A DNA stretch of 64,000 nucleotides, from assembly GCF_014646135.1 (NCBI RefSeq), contig NZ_BMMW01000004.1:62001-126000 (forward strand), written 5' to 3'. Under the pieces are notes generated by a model. That model did no database searches. It saw only the letters and a program-made list of their open reading frames with translations, and was not told the origin of the DNA. The translations under genes were made by a program, and so were the position numbers. Positions 36,576-44,288 of the stretch are shown here, piece by piece (position 1 is the first letter of the stretch; the number at the start of each line of letters is the position of its first letter). Origin of the DNA: Nocardia camponoti. Its GTDB lineage: Bacteria; Actinomycetota; Actinomycetes; Mycobacteriales; Mycobacteriaceae.

Positions 36576-37814
36576 TCAGGCCCGCACGATCCCCGCGGCG
36601 CGGGCCGCACGCAACCAGTCGGGGAACTCGCCGAGCAGTCGCCGGTACAGCTCGGCGTCGTCGATGCGATCAATGTCGTCGACGGCGAAGAAACCCGCGT
36701 TGTCGACAACCCGCCCGTCGAGTTCATCGAGCGTACGCAGTACCCCGAAATTGCCGCTGCCAAGCCCGATGAACTGCCAGAACGCGGGCAGGTTGGCGGC
36801 TTCGCGCATGAGCGCGGCGATTTCGCGCCGCTTGGCGAAGCCGCCGTCGGTGAAGAACAGCACCAGCGTGGGCATGGTCGCGTCGGCGCGCAGCGTGTCG
36901 ATCACCGCGCGCATGATGGGCGGTTCGTCGTTGCGTCCGCCGAGCGAGCCGTAGTCGATCCCGCCGTGCACGCCGGTGAGATGCAGGAACTCGGCAGCCC
37001 ACTGCTCACTTTCGGCGACGGTCACGTCGGGCAGCTTCGCGTAAGACACCGCGTAGACGAACGCTTCGAGCGAGCCGTCGTCGTCGAGTTGCGTAGCGAC
37101 CGGAATCATCCGCTCGACCACCCGGTGCACGGTGCCAGCGCGGTAGAGCTTGTGCATGCTGCCGGTCTTGTCGATCACGAGCACGATCCGGGCGCGCATC
37201 CCGAAAATGCGATGATCGATGAGCACCTTCGCGACTTCGCGCTTGCGCAGGTCGAGCTTCTCGCGTTTCTCGAACGACAGCCCAAGCTCGCCAGGCACCG
37301 AACGCACTTCCATCGCAGGGGCGGGCGAATCATCAACGGACACACCGTGATCGGTGATGAGGGCAGCGAAGCCGCCCGCGTACCCCTGTCCCACCGCGCG
37401 CACTTTCCACTCGGCGCCACGTCGATAGAACTCGACTGCGATCACAACGGATTCAGGCCCCAGTCCCTCAATCACATACTGCGCCAACGGATTTCCCGCA
37501 CCATCGTGCACGGCCGCGACCGGTGCACCGCCCGAGCCAAAGACGACGCCATCGTCGGCGGCGGTGAGTACCGCCCGGATCTGGTCGATGTCGGCGGGAA
37601 CGGCGGCGAAATCGATGAGCAACCGCGCCCCGTCGAGTCGAACCCCCGGCGCCTGCGGCTGATTGAAGAAGACGAAGTCCGCGTCGGTTCGCACTTTCCC
37701 CGAAGCGGTGACGAGCAACGCGGACACATCAGCGCTGATTCCGCCTGCGACCGTGAGCACGACGCCAGCGCCCGCGACCCCCAGATTTTGCCCCTTGACC
37801 AGCGCGTTCGCCAT
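36576..37814 (-). CDS. TerD-domain / vWA-domain protein (TerF-like)
   Basis: 412 residues. A TerD domain (about 1-185; ISADVSALLVTASGKVRTDADFVFFNQP, VAVEFYRRGAEWKVRAVGQGYAGGFAAL) is followed by a vWA domain (about 205-412) with MIDAS motif DKTGSM, LFFTDGG and the Thr/Asp residues of the fold intact. TerD domains bind calcium and vWA domains bind a metal-coordinated ligand; together they typify TerF/TerY-like proteins of tellurite/stress Ter modules. ATG 37814 has GAGGAGGAG upstream. It converges on paralogue B of the small membrane proteins. Confidence 0.9.
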   Translation of the reverse strand: MANALVKGQNLGVAGAGVVLTVAGGISADVSALLVTASGKVRTDADFVFFNQPQAPGVRLDGARLLIDFAAVPADIDQIRAVLTAADDGVVFGSGGAPVAAVHDGAGNPLAQYVIEGLGPESVVIAVEFYRRGAEWKVRAVGQGYAGGFAALITDHGVSVDDSPAPAMEVRSVPGELGLSFEKREKLDLRKREVAKVLIDHRIFGMRARIVLVIDKTGSMHKLYRAGTVHRVVERMIPVATQLDDDGSLEAFVYAVSYAKLPDVTVAESEQWAAEFLHLTGVHGGIDYGSLGGRNDEPPIMRAVIDTLRADATMPTLVLFFTDGGFAKRREIAALMREAANLPAFWQFIGLGSGNFGVLRTLDELDGRVVDNAGFFAVDDIDRIDDAELYRRLLGEFPDWLRAARAAGIVRA

Positions 37815-37874
37815 CGCCGGGTTCTCCTCCTCGCACGCGATAGCGGGCAAGAAGCAGCACCCAGCGCGTCGCGG

Positions 37875-37948
37875 TGGGGCGGGTGGGGCTCGAACCCACG
37901 ACCAGCGGATTATGAGTCCGCGGCTCTAACCGACTGAGCTACCGCCCC
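37875..37948 (-). tRNA. tRNA with anticodon CAU (elongator Met likely)
   Basis: 74-base cloverleaf on the minus strand: acceptor GGGGCGG/CCGCCCC, D-arm AGCTCAGTCGGTTAGAGC, anticodon stem GCGGA/TCCGC with loop CTCATAA, T-arm CGTGG-GTTCGAG-CCCACC region. It lacks initiator features. CAU could be elongator Met or lysidine-modified Ile; Met is more likely. It borders the Ter module and could serve as an integration target, though I saw no duplicated 3' end. Confidence 0.9.
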
Positions 37949-38008
37949 GCGCCCGCGCGAGGATGCGGGCGAGCAGATGGTACCCGCCTACCTGGCGAGT
38001 TGACTACC

Positions 38009-38200
38009 TCACCGTCGATCGACGGGTTCGCCAGGGCGGTGATCTTCGCGCGGGAGCGGTCGAATCGGCGTGTCGCCGCCAGGGTTGCTGGCGATCTTGA
38101 TGACGCCGAAAACGAGGAGAAGAGCGACGGCAATGACCGCGACGACAATAATTCCCTGCACGGTGGTGAACTTATCGCGTATTCCCTTGTCCCGCAGCAC
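38009..38200 (-). CDS. Small single-pass membrane protein
   Basis: 63 residues from GTG 38200. A basic start (LRDKGIRDKFTTVQ) leads into one strong hydrophobic helix (GIIVVAVIAVALLLVFGVIKIA) and a polar Pro/Arg tail. The hydrophobic frame on this strand is real-looking, whereas the overlapping plus-strand frame is not. No SD is evident, so the start is uncertain. Function unknown. Confidence 0.5.
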   Translation of the reverse strand: MLRDKGIRDKFTTVQGIIVVAVIAVALLLVFGVIKIASNPGGDTPIRPLPREDHRPGEPVDRR

Positions 38201-38324
38201 AAGTTACACGTCAACGGCAATCGTCACGCGCAACACGTGTCGCAGTCACAAGGCGACCGGACGGAATGTGGGAGCGACCACAATGATAGCCAAATGGGGT
38301 TAGCTGGAGGATTGCCAGCAACCG

Positions 38325-38684
38325 CTAGCTACCGCTGCAGTTACTTCCGCCACCACAGCTCGACCCGCTCGGCGACGGGTCGCCACCGCTGCAGCTGCCA
38401 CCGCCACCACAGCCCGACGCGCTCGGGCCTCCGCTGCAGCTATCGCCACCACCGCAGCCGCTGTGCGCGCTGCAACTGTCGCCGCCACCGCAACTGCCCG
38501 CCTGTGCCCCGACCAAATGCGGGGCGGGAATGTCGGCGCCGGTGCCAACCGCGGCGGCGGTCCAGCGCGGATCGGGGGGAGTCCGGCGCCCGGCGCCAAG
38601 AGAGACGGCCACGACGGCGGCAATAAGGCCACCGAGAATCACGATCCCGAACGCGATGAGCGCAATCAGTGTCATAAGGGCCAT
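38325..38684 (-). CDS. Membrane-anchored Cys/Gly-rich repeat peptide
   Basis: 119 residues. One N-terminal transmembrane helix (MALMTLIALIAFGIVILGGLIAAVVAVSL), a short linker, then about 50 residues of repeats of the form (S)CGGGxSCS, with ten cysteines in CGGGDSCS, CGGGGSCS and CGGGSNCS units. No Arg, Lys or aromatic residues occur in the tail. The extracellular or membrane-surface tail could bind metal, cross-link by disulfides or be a substrate for modification. Gly/Cys-rich tails of this look occur in actinobacteria beside glycine-rich-domain (GRDP-like) genes, as here: the divergent gene at 38747 is such a protein. Confidence 0.75.
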   Translation of the reverse strand: MALMTLIALIAFGIVILGGLIAAVVAVSLGAGRRTPPDPRWTAAAVGTGADIPAPHLVGAQAGSCGGGDSCSAHSGCGGGDSCSGGPSASGCGGGGSCSGGDPSPSGSSCGGGSNCSGS

Positions 38685-38746
38685 AGACGCAGGTTAACCG
38701 GCATGGATAACGTTAGGAAGACGACTCGGGGGCCTACAGTGGAACT

Positions 38747-39253
38747 GTGGCGACATTGTTTTCCAGCAAGCGAAACAAGCCCAAAATCGACATTGCGACG
38801 GTCGACCGCGTCGTCGACGCGCTCGACTTACCGCCCGCGGTTTTCAAAACATGCCCGTGGCAACCGCGCGAGTTGATCGAAACCGGTCTGCGCCAATGGT
38901 TGCGCTGCGCGGGTGCGGCGATGCGCGACGATCAGGTGATCGGGATGCCGTCGCACGCCGTCGACGAGGCGTGGCACGGGCTTATTCTCTGCACGCAGCG
39001 CTACGCCGCGTTCTGCGACCGCGCGTACGGCCGCTTCCTGCACCACTTCCCCGAGGGCGCGGGCCCGCCAAATCCGACGCACGGCTCGATGCACGAACAG
39101 CTCGGTCGCACGGTCGTCGCGTGGGACCTAGTCGCCCGACCAGGCGAAGAGTGCGTGCTGTGGGACCTCGACCGCCTCGTTGGCGTCGAGCGTCCGTGGG
39201 GCGTTGACGCCCGGCAGGTCGCTGAGGTGACGCAGCGACTCCGCCAGGCGTAA
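38747..39253 (+). CDS. Glycine-rich-domain-containing protein (GRDP-like)
   Basis: 168 residues from GTG 38747. The motif AVDEAWHGLILCTQRYAAFCDRAYGRFLHHFPE is the hallmark of the GRDP-like family (DEAWHxLILxTxxYxxFC, His pair downstream), of unknown biochemical role. Despite the family name no glycine-rich segment is present in this protein; the Cys/Gly-rich peptide is encoded by the divergent gene 62 bases away, and the two probably work together. Cytoplasmic by absence of signals. Confidence 0.8.
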   Translation: MATLFSSKRNKPKIDIATVDRVVDALDLPPAVFKTCPWQPRELIETGLRQWLRCAGAAMRDDQVIGMPSHAVDEAWHGLILCTQRYAAFCDRAYGRFLHHFPEGAGPPNPTHGSMHEQLGRTVVAWDLVARPGEECVLWDLDRLVGVERPWGVDARQVAEVTQRLRQA

Positions 39254-39263
39254 GCAACGTGGG

Positions 39264-41030
39264 TTAGATCAACTTCATCCGACGCGCGGCCATCCGCACC
39301 GCACCCGGCGCGAGTCGGTTCACGCGGTACTGCACCCACGATTCCGGCGTCACCGGCACGATGTCGCGACCGTGACGCACGGCGTCGACGATGCGCTTCG
39401 CGACCCGGTCGGGGGTGTAACCGCGACGCTCGTAGAGCTTGTCGAACTTGGCTTGCGTCGCGGCTTCTTGTTCGGCCGAAACCCCCGAAATCTGTGTTGT
39501 CGCAACGATATTGGTGTGCACGATGCCCGGGCAGATGGTCGACACGCTAATGCCGCGTTCGGCGAGCTCGGCACGCAAGCAGTCCGAGAACATGAAGACG
39601 GCCGACTTGCTTGTCGCGTAGGCGGCCATGTCGCGCTGCGGGCTGTAGGCGGCCATGCTCGACAGGTTCACGATGTGGCCGCCGAGCCCGCGTTCGGCCA
39701 TCGGACCGGCGAACGCGCGACATCCGTTCACGACGCCACCGAGGTTGATTCGCAGCACGCGGTCGAATTCGGCCGACGTGGTGTCGAGGAACGCGCCCGC
39801 CTGACCGACGCCCGCGTTGTTGATCACGACGTCGGGCACGCCGTAGGCGGCGATCACTTCGGCGGCGTGTTCGTTGATGGCGACCTCGTCAGCGACGTCG
39901 AGCGCGTACGCGTGCGCGACGCCACCGGCCGCATCGACCAGCTCAGCGGTTTCCTTAGCGGCCAATTCGTTCACATCAGACAGCACAACTTCGGCACCGA
40001 GACGGGCGAATTCGAGCGCGGTTTCGCGGCCGATGCCGCTGCCAGCACCCGTGATGACGACGAGCGTGTTCGCGAATTCCTTTGCGCTGCGGCCGATTTC
40101 GGACTTCGCGAGACCACGCGCGATGCCGTCGCCGTTGAGCGCGTCGATGAGTTCGGTTGTCGCGGTCGCGAGCAGTTCGGGGTGCGAGAACGGCATCCAG
40201 TGCCCTGCGGCGACGTCGCGTCGCCACAGGCGGTCGGTCCACTTCGCGGAATCGTCGTAGCCCGCGGGCCGGACCGCGACGTCTCGCTCGGCGACGATCA
40301 ACTGCACCGGCACGGTCGTGTGCCGTTCGCGCGGCGACAGCATCCGCTGCACGATGTTGGCGCGGTAGATCAGCAGGCCGTCGACCATGTCCTGGCGGAA
40401 CGTCGGGCCGAGTGTCACGTTCGACGGTGACGTGTCGTTCATCAGCGCGACCGCCCGCTGCCACACCTTCTCAGTACCGATCGCGTTGAACGTGGCGCGC
40501 GGCAGGCGCGGGGTCATGAAGAAGAACGTGTACGCCGATGACGCGAGTTGGGTGAGCGGCTGCCACACGTTGCGCGGGGTGGGCCGCGAGAATCGCGCGC
40601 GGACCCAGCTGGCGAGGTGGTCGAGGTTAGGGCCCGAAACCGAGGTGAACGACGCGACGCGCTCAGCCGCTTGCGGTTCGCACACCGCCTCCCAGACCTG
40701 CACCGAACCCCAGTCGTGGGCCAGCACGTGCACGGGCTTGTCGGGGCTCACCGCGTCGATCACGGCGTAGAAGTCGCGCGACAGTTCTTCAAGGCGGAAA
40801 TCGGTCGTGCGCTGGGTGCGGGTCGACGCACCGTGACCGCGTGTGTCGTAGGCGACGACGTGGAAGCGTTGCGCGAGCAGCGGGATCACCCGGTCCCACA
40901 GGTGATGCGTATCGGGCCAACCATGAACCAGCACAACGGTTTCGGCGGTTGGGTCGCCGTATTCGAAGACCGCGAGATCGAAGTCACCGTTGGTGACGGT
41001 CCGCTGATGCGGAGCCTGCGAAGCGGGCAT
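39264..41030 (-). CDS. ephD: EphD-like epoxide hydrolase / short-chain dehydrogenase fusion
   Basis: 588 residues, close to M. tuberculosis EphD (Rv2214c, about 590), implicated in modifying oxygenated mycolic acids. Residues 1-300 are an alpha/beta hydrolase with HGWPDTHHLW, nucleophile Asp in LAHDWGS and late His in AAGHWMPFSHP, the epoxide-hydrolase arrangement. Residues 310-588 are an SDR with TGAGSGIG, NNAGVG and YATSK. ATG 41030 has AAGGAG seven bases upstream. It is the last gene of a leftward operon with a ferredoxin reductase and a metal-dependent hydrolase; together they look like a lipid oxidation/processing unit. Confidence 0.9.
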   Translation of the reverse strand: MPASQAPHQRTVTNGDFDLAVFEYGDPTAETVVLVHGWPDTHHLWDRVIPLLAQRFHVVAYDTRGHGASTRTQRTTDFRLEELSRDFYAVIDAVSPDKPVHVLAHDWGSVQVWEAVCEPQAAERVASFTSVSGPNLDHLASWVRARFSRPTPRNVWQPLTQLASSAYTFFFMTPRLPRATFNAIGTEKVWQRAVALMNDTSPSNVTLGPTFRQDMVDGLLIYRANIVQRMLSPRERHTTVPVQLIVAERDVAVRPAGYDDSAKWTDRLWRRDVAAGHWMPFSHPELLATATTELIDALNGDGIARGLAKSEIGRSAKEFANTLVVITGAGSGIGRETALEFARLGAEVVLSDVNELAAKETAELVDAAGGVAHAYALDVADEVAINEHAAEVIAAYGVPDVVINNAGVGQAGAFLDTTSAEFDRVLRINLGGVVNGCRAFAGPMAERGLGGHIVNLSSMAAYSPQRDMAAYATSKSAVFMFSDCLRAELAERGISVSTICPGIVHTNIVATTQISGVSAEQEAATQAKFDKLYERRGYTPDRVAKRIVDAVRHGRDIVPVTPESWVQYRVNRLAPGAVRMAARRMKLI

Positions 41031-41059
41031 GGGGGTAACTCCTTGGTTAGCAGTCGATC

Positions 41060-42148
41060 TCATAGGTCTAAAACCAGGCGGGTGCCAGCACAGCGGGACA
41101 CACACGTCAGCATGGCCCCACTCGCGTGTTCATCTTCGCTCAGGGTGTGTTCGCGATGGTCAACTTCCCCGTCGACTACCCGCACTACGCAGGTTCGACA
41201 GAATCCCTGTCGACACGAGTAGGGCTGGTCGGGGCGCACGTCGAGCAGGGCGTCGAGCAGGGTGCGGTTGGCGTCGACGTGCACAATTTCGCCGGTCGAG
41301 CGCAGTTCCACGTCGAAGGGGCAACCGTCGGTCACCGGGGGCGGCGAGAAGCGTTCGTAGTGCAGTTCGACGGCGGGGATCGCGCGGACCGCGGCGGCGA
41401 TCGCGGCCGTCATCGGGGTTGGCCCGCACGCGTAGATGGCGGTGCCGGGGCCGACGCCCGGGAGCAGGTCGGCGGGCGTCGGCAGGCCGTGGTCGTCGTC
41501 GGTGCGCACGATGACGTCGCTGAGTTCCCATACCTCGCGGAGAAACGGGAGACTGTCACGGCTGCGGCCGGTGTAAACCAGCGTTGTCGGCACACCCATG
41601 CGGTGCGCGAGTCGGGCCATCGGCAGGATCGGCGTGATGCCGATGCCGCCAGCGACGAAGTGCAGCCGCTCGGCTGGCGAGCCATAACCGGGAAGGGCGA
41701 ACGGGAACGCGTTGCGTGGACCACGCACGAAAAGTCTTGTGCCGATGGGCAATTCATCGTGCACTTCGCGTGATCCCCCACCCCCGTTGGGGATGCGACG
41801 AACCGCGATCCGGTACGAGCGCACCTCTTCTGGGTCGCCACACAGCGAGTACTGGCGTAATCGCCCGGACGGTAACTCCAGATCGAGGTGGGCACCAGGT
41901 CGCCAGCGCGGAAGTCGACTGCCGTCTGGTGCGGTGAGGTACAGCGCGACAACGTCTTGGTCGCGCGCGACCGTAATCCGGTCGGCGACAACAACTTCGA
42001 ACCGCTGGTTGTCGACGCGACCGCGCACGTTTCGACGGTTCACGACCCCGCTCCACCACAGCCGCGACCGCGCGACCGCGTCAATGAACCGAATGCCGGG
42101 GTCGTGTTGGTGCTTGCCGTACAGGTCGGCAGGCAGCGTGGCGGTCAC
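41060..42148 (-). CDS. Ferredoxin-NAD(P)H reductase with C-terminal 2Fe-2S domain
   Basis: 362 residues, the oxygenase-reductase type. FAD motif RQYSL (PSGRLRQYSLCGDP), NAD(P) region FVAGGIGITPILPMARLA and YACGPTPM, and a C-terminal plant-type ferredoxin with YSCRQGFCRTC and MLTCVSRC cluster ligands. It would pass electrons from NAD(P)H to an oxygenase or desaturase. The GTG at 42148 overlaps the stop of the upstream gene by four bases, so it is co-translated with the metal-dependent hydrolase, its most likely electron acceptor. Confidence 0.9.
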   Translation of the reverse strand: MTATLPADLYGKHQHDPGIRFIDAVARSRLWWSGVVNRRNVRGRVDNQRFEVVVADRITVARDQDVVALYLTAPDGSRLPRWRPGAHLDLELPSGRLRQYSLCGDPEEVRSYRIAVRRIPNGGGGSREVHDELPIGTRLFVRGPRNAFPFALPGYGSPAERLHFVAGGIGITPILPMARLAHRMGVPTTLVYTGRSRDSLPFLREVWELSDVIVRTDDDHGLPTPADLLPGVGPGTAIYACGPTPMTAAIAAAVRAIPAVELHYERFSPPPVTDGCPFDVELRSTGEIVHVDANRTLLDALLDVRPDQPYSCRQGFCRTCVVRVVDGEVDHREHTLSEDEHASGAMLTCVSRCAGTRLVLDL

Positions 42149-43047
42149 GACGCCGCCGCGCGGGCCGCGGGTGATGCCGCCAGGTACGCGACGGCCTGCG
42201 CGGTCGAACCGACCGACTTCGGCGTGTAGCCGGGCTGGAAGGTGGAAAGCGCGCTGACCAGCAGTGACGGCACACCGGGAAGCGCACCGCGCCACATCGC
42301 GCCGAGGATGTCGACGAGCAGGCGCGGGTAGCCGGGGTCGGGCAGCCTTGGGTCTTGCACGGTGAGAAACCGCGTTCCTCGGACGACGAGCGAGAGGAAG
42401 ATCGGGAAAACGATCACCATCGACGTGCAGCGTCGCACGTAGCCAACGCCGAAGTACTCGGCGACGTCATGGGCCACTTCGCGATGCTCGACCTCCTCAG
42501 CACCGTGCCAGCGGAACAGGTCGACCATGCGTGGGTCCGCGTCGAACGACTCCCAGTCGGCGTTGAGTACCCAGTCGCCAAGCCAGGCGAAAAAGTGTTC
42601 AAGGCAGGCGATGAAGGCGATGCGTTCGACAAGTCGCTGTTCGGCAACGCGCCCGTTGATCGTGCGCGGGCCGAGCGTCTGTCCGAACAGGTAGTCCATT
42701 TGCCGCACATAGGGTCCGACGTCAATGTTGTTGGCGCGCAACACTTCATCGAGGGCTTTGGCGTGCGTTTGGGCGTGCATCGACTCCTGACCGATGAAGC
42801 CGAGCATGTCGGCGCGCAGCTTTTCATCGCGCACGTACGGCAGCGCTTGGCGGTAGGTCTCGATGAACATGCGCTCGCCTGCGGGCAGCAGCATATTGAG
42901 CGCGCTCACGAGATGGCTCGCGACGGGTTCGCGCGGCATCCACCGCGGATCAATGCCCGACCAGTCGAAACCGACGTTGCGGGCACGCAAGGCGACTTTC
43001 CCCGGGTCGACCGCGACCCGACTCCGTCGCGAAGGAAGTAACTTCAT
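42145..43047 (-). CDS. Metal-dependent hydrolase family protein (PF10118-type)
   Basis: 300 residues. Conserved His/Glu-rich helices, GFIGQESMHAQTHAKALDEVL, CLEHFFAWLGDWVL and RWHGAEEVEHREVAHDVAEYFG, place it in the predicted metal-dependent hydrolase family PF10118, whose ligand pattern (ExxH, HxxEE, EHxxV) looks like a di-iron four-helix bundle. Coupling to a 2Fe-2S reductase suggests it may be an oxygenase rather than a hydrolase. ATG 43047 has GAGGAG upstream. First gene of the three-gene operon. Confidence 0.85.
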   Translation of the reverse strand: MKLLPSRRSRVAVDPGKVALRARNVGFDWSGIDPRWMPREPVASHLVSALNMLLPAGERMFIETYRQALPYVRDEKLRADMLGFIGQESMHAQTHAKALDEVLRANNIDVGPYVRQMDYLFGQTLGPRTINGRVAEQRLVERIAFIACLEHFFAWLGDWVLNADWESFDADPRMVDLFRWHGAEEVEHREVAHDVAEYFGVGYVRRCTSMVIVFPIFLSLVVRGTRFLTVQDPRLPDPGYPRLLVDILGAMWRGALPGVPSLLVSALSTFQPGYTPKSVGSTAQAVAYLAASPAARAAAS

Positions 43048-43124
43048 CGGTACTCCTCGATCACCGAACGCGCGCTGTCCGCGCGCATCTGGCCCACGTC
43101 GGTATGGTCCAGACAACTCAAGTG

Positions 43125-43136
43125 TACATATATGTA
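43125..43136. promoter_or_regulatory. Palindrome TACATATATGTA upstream of the lipid operon
   Basis: A perfect 12-bp dyad 78 bases upstream of the first gene of the leftward operon (start 43047), in an AT-rich patch. It could be an operator for a TetR-type repressor. The rest of the 43048-43345 gap shows no convincing gene. Confidence 0.5.
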
Positions 43137-43351
43137 GAACTCGCGGTACCGGCTATTTTGCCAGCCGTCGAATACGTGCCGGATCGGTAACAAATTTCGA
43201 TTGCTGGAATGTTGCTAACGGGCGGGGGGATACTTGCGATATGTGGGTTGTCTACATCGAATACCAGCGATGATGCTGGCCAACGACGCCTTGTTCTCGA
43301 CGCCGCCGACCAGTTGCTGGTTTGTAAGGTGCGGGAAGGAGGTGCGTGGTC

Positions 43352-43411
43352 ATGTTCGTCGAGTTCTTGGAGCTTTTCTGGGACTTTCTGACCGCTCTCT
43401 TCATCGGCTGA
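43352..43411 (+). CDS. 19-residue hydrophobic small protein
   Basis: ATG 43352 opens MFVEFLELFWDFLTALFIG then TGA. AAGGAGG lies at 43336-43342, an almost ideal SD; GTG 43346 in the same frame would add VV. A perfect 14-bp hairpin follows 13 bases after the stop. The peptide is amphipathic and aromatic, with three acidic residues and no basic ones, and could sit in or on the membrane. It could also be a leader peptide, but no attenuated gene of an amino-acid pathway follows. Too short for homology by eye. Confidence 0.55.
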   Translation: MFVEFLELFWDFLTALFIG

Positions 43412-43424
43412 TAGGTAGCCACAG

Positions 43425-43468
43425 CCGCGTCGGTGGTGTCGCACCTCTGTCCGGCACCACCGACGCGG
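43425..43468 (+). terminator. Terminator-like hairpin after the small hydrophobic ORF
   Basis: CCGCGTCGGTGGTG (43425-43438), a 16-base loop, then CACCACCGACGCGG (43455-43468), perfect 14-bp stem. No U-tract, as is common in high-GC actinobacteria. It separates the small ORF from the DUF72 gene. Confidence 0.65.
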
Positions 43469-43484
43469 TGAGCTGGTGCGCGTC

Positions 43485-44288
43485 ATGACCATGCTCATCG
43501 GCACCTCAGGCTGGCAATACCAATCCTGGCGCGGCATCCTCTACCCGCGCGACCTCCCCATGCGACTCTGGCTTGAGCGCTACGCCGAAGCGTTCGCCAC
43601 CGTCGAGTCGAACGCGGCCTTCTATCACCTACCAACCAAACAGGTATTCGAAGGCTGGCGTGCCCGCACTCCCGACGACTTCATTTTCGCCGTCAAAGCC
43701 AGCCGCTACCTCACGCACATCAAACGCCTGCGCGAACCGGCCGAACCGGTCGAACGCCTACTCGACCGCGCGAGCGGCCTCGGCGACAAACTCGGCCCGA
43801 TCCTGCTGCAACTCCCGCCCACTTTGCGCGGCGACCCCGAGCTACTCGACGAAACGCTCGCGCTGTTCCCCGCGACCGTGCGCGTTGCCGTCGAACCACG
43901 CAACGACAGTTGGTGGACCGACGACGTCCGCAACGTCCTCGAATACCGCAACGCCGCCCTATGCTGGGCCGACCGCGAAGCGAAACCCATCACGCCGCTG
44001 TGGCGCACCACCGACTGGGCCTACCTGCGCTTACACGCCGGACTCGCCACGCCCAAACCGAGCTACGGCAGCGCGGTCCTCACCGAATGGGTCGACCGCT
44101 TGCGCGAAACCTGGTCGGATGAGTCCGACTGCTTCGTCTATTTCAACAACGACGCGCGCGGCGCGGCGGTCCGCGACGCGGTGCTGTTCGGCCAGCTCAC
44201 CAAGGCGGCGGGCTCGCCGATCAGTCGCATTCCCACGCTCGACAAGGGTGTCGTCACCATCCCGTCGGGCGATCCAGCGGAACATTGA
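43485..44288 (+). CDS. DUF72 (YecE-family) protein
   Basis: 267 residues. LIGTSGWQYQSWRGILYPRDLP, FATVESNAAFYHLPTKQVFEGW, FIFAVKASRYLTHIKRL and RVAVEPRNDSWW are the conserved blocks of DUF72, a TIM-barrel family of unknown function. Cytoplasmic. ATG 43485 or the ATG at 43491 could start it. Its 3' end overlaps the convergent hydrolase gene by 35 bases. Confidence 0.88.
   Translation: MTMLIGTSGWQYQSWRGILYPRDLPMRLWLERYAEAFATVESNAAFYHLPTKQVFEGWRARTPDDFIFAVKASRYLTHIKRLREPAEPVERLLDRASGLGDKLGPILLQLPPTLRGDPELLDETLALFPATVRVAVEPRNDSWWTDDVRNVLEYRNAALCWADREAKPITPLWRTTDWAYLRLHAGLATPKPSYGSAVLTEWVDRLRETWSDESDCFVYFNNDARGAAVRDAVLFGQLTKAAGSPISRIPTLDKGVVTIPSGDPAEH

Noticed and set aside
37875..37948. tRNA-CAU as proven att site of a genomic island at 33.8-37.8 kb
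   Set aside because: No integrase gene and no duplicated tRNA 3' end were found in the window.
43144..43345. Short ORFs in the gap before the small hydrophobic peptide
   Set aside because: No SD, no recognisable composition; reading frames look random.
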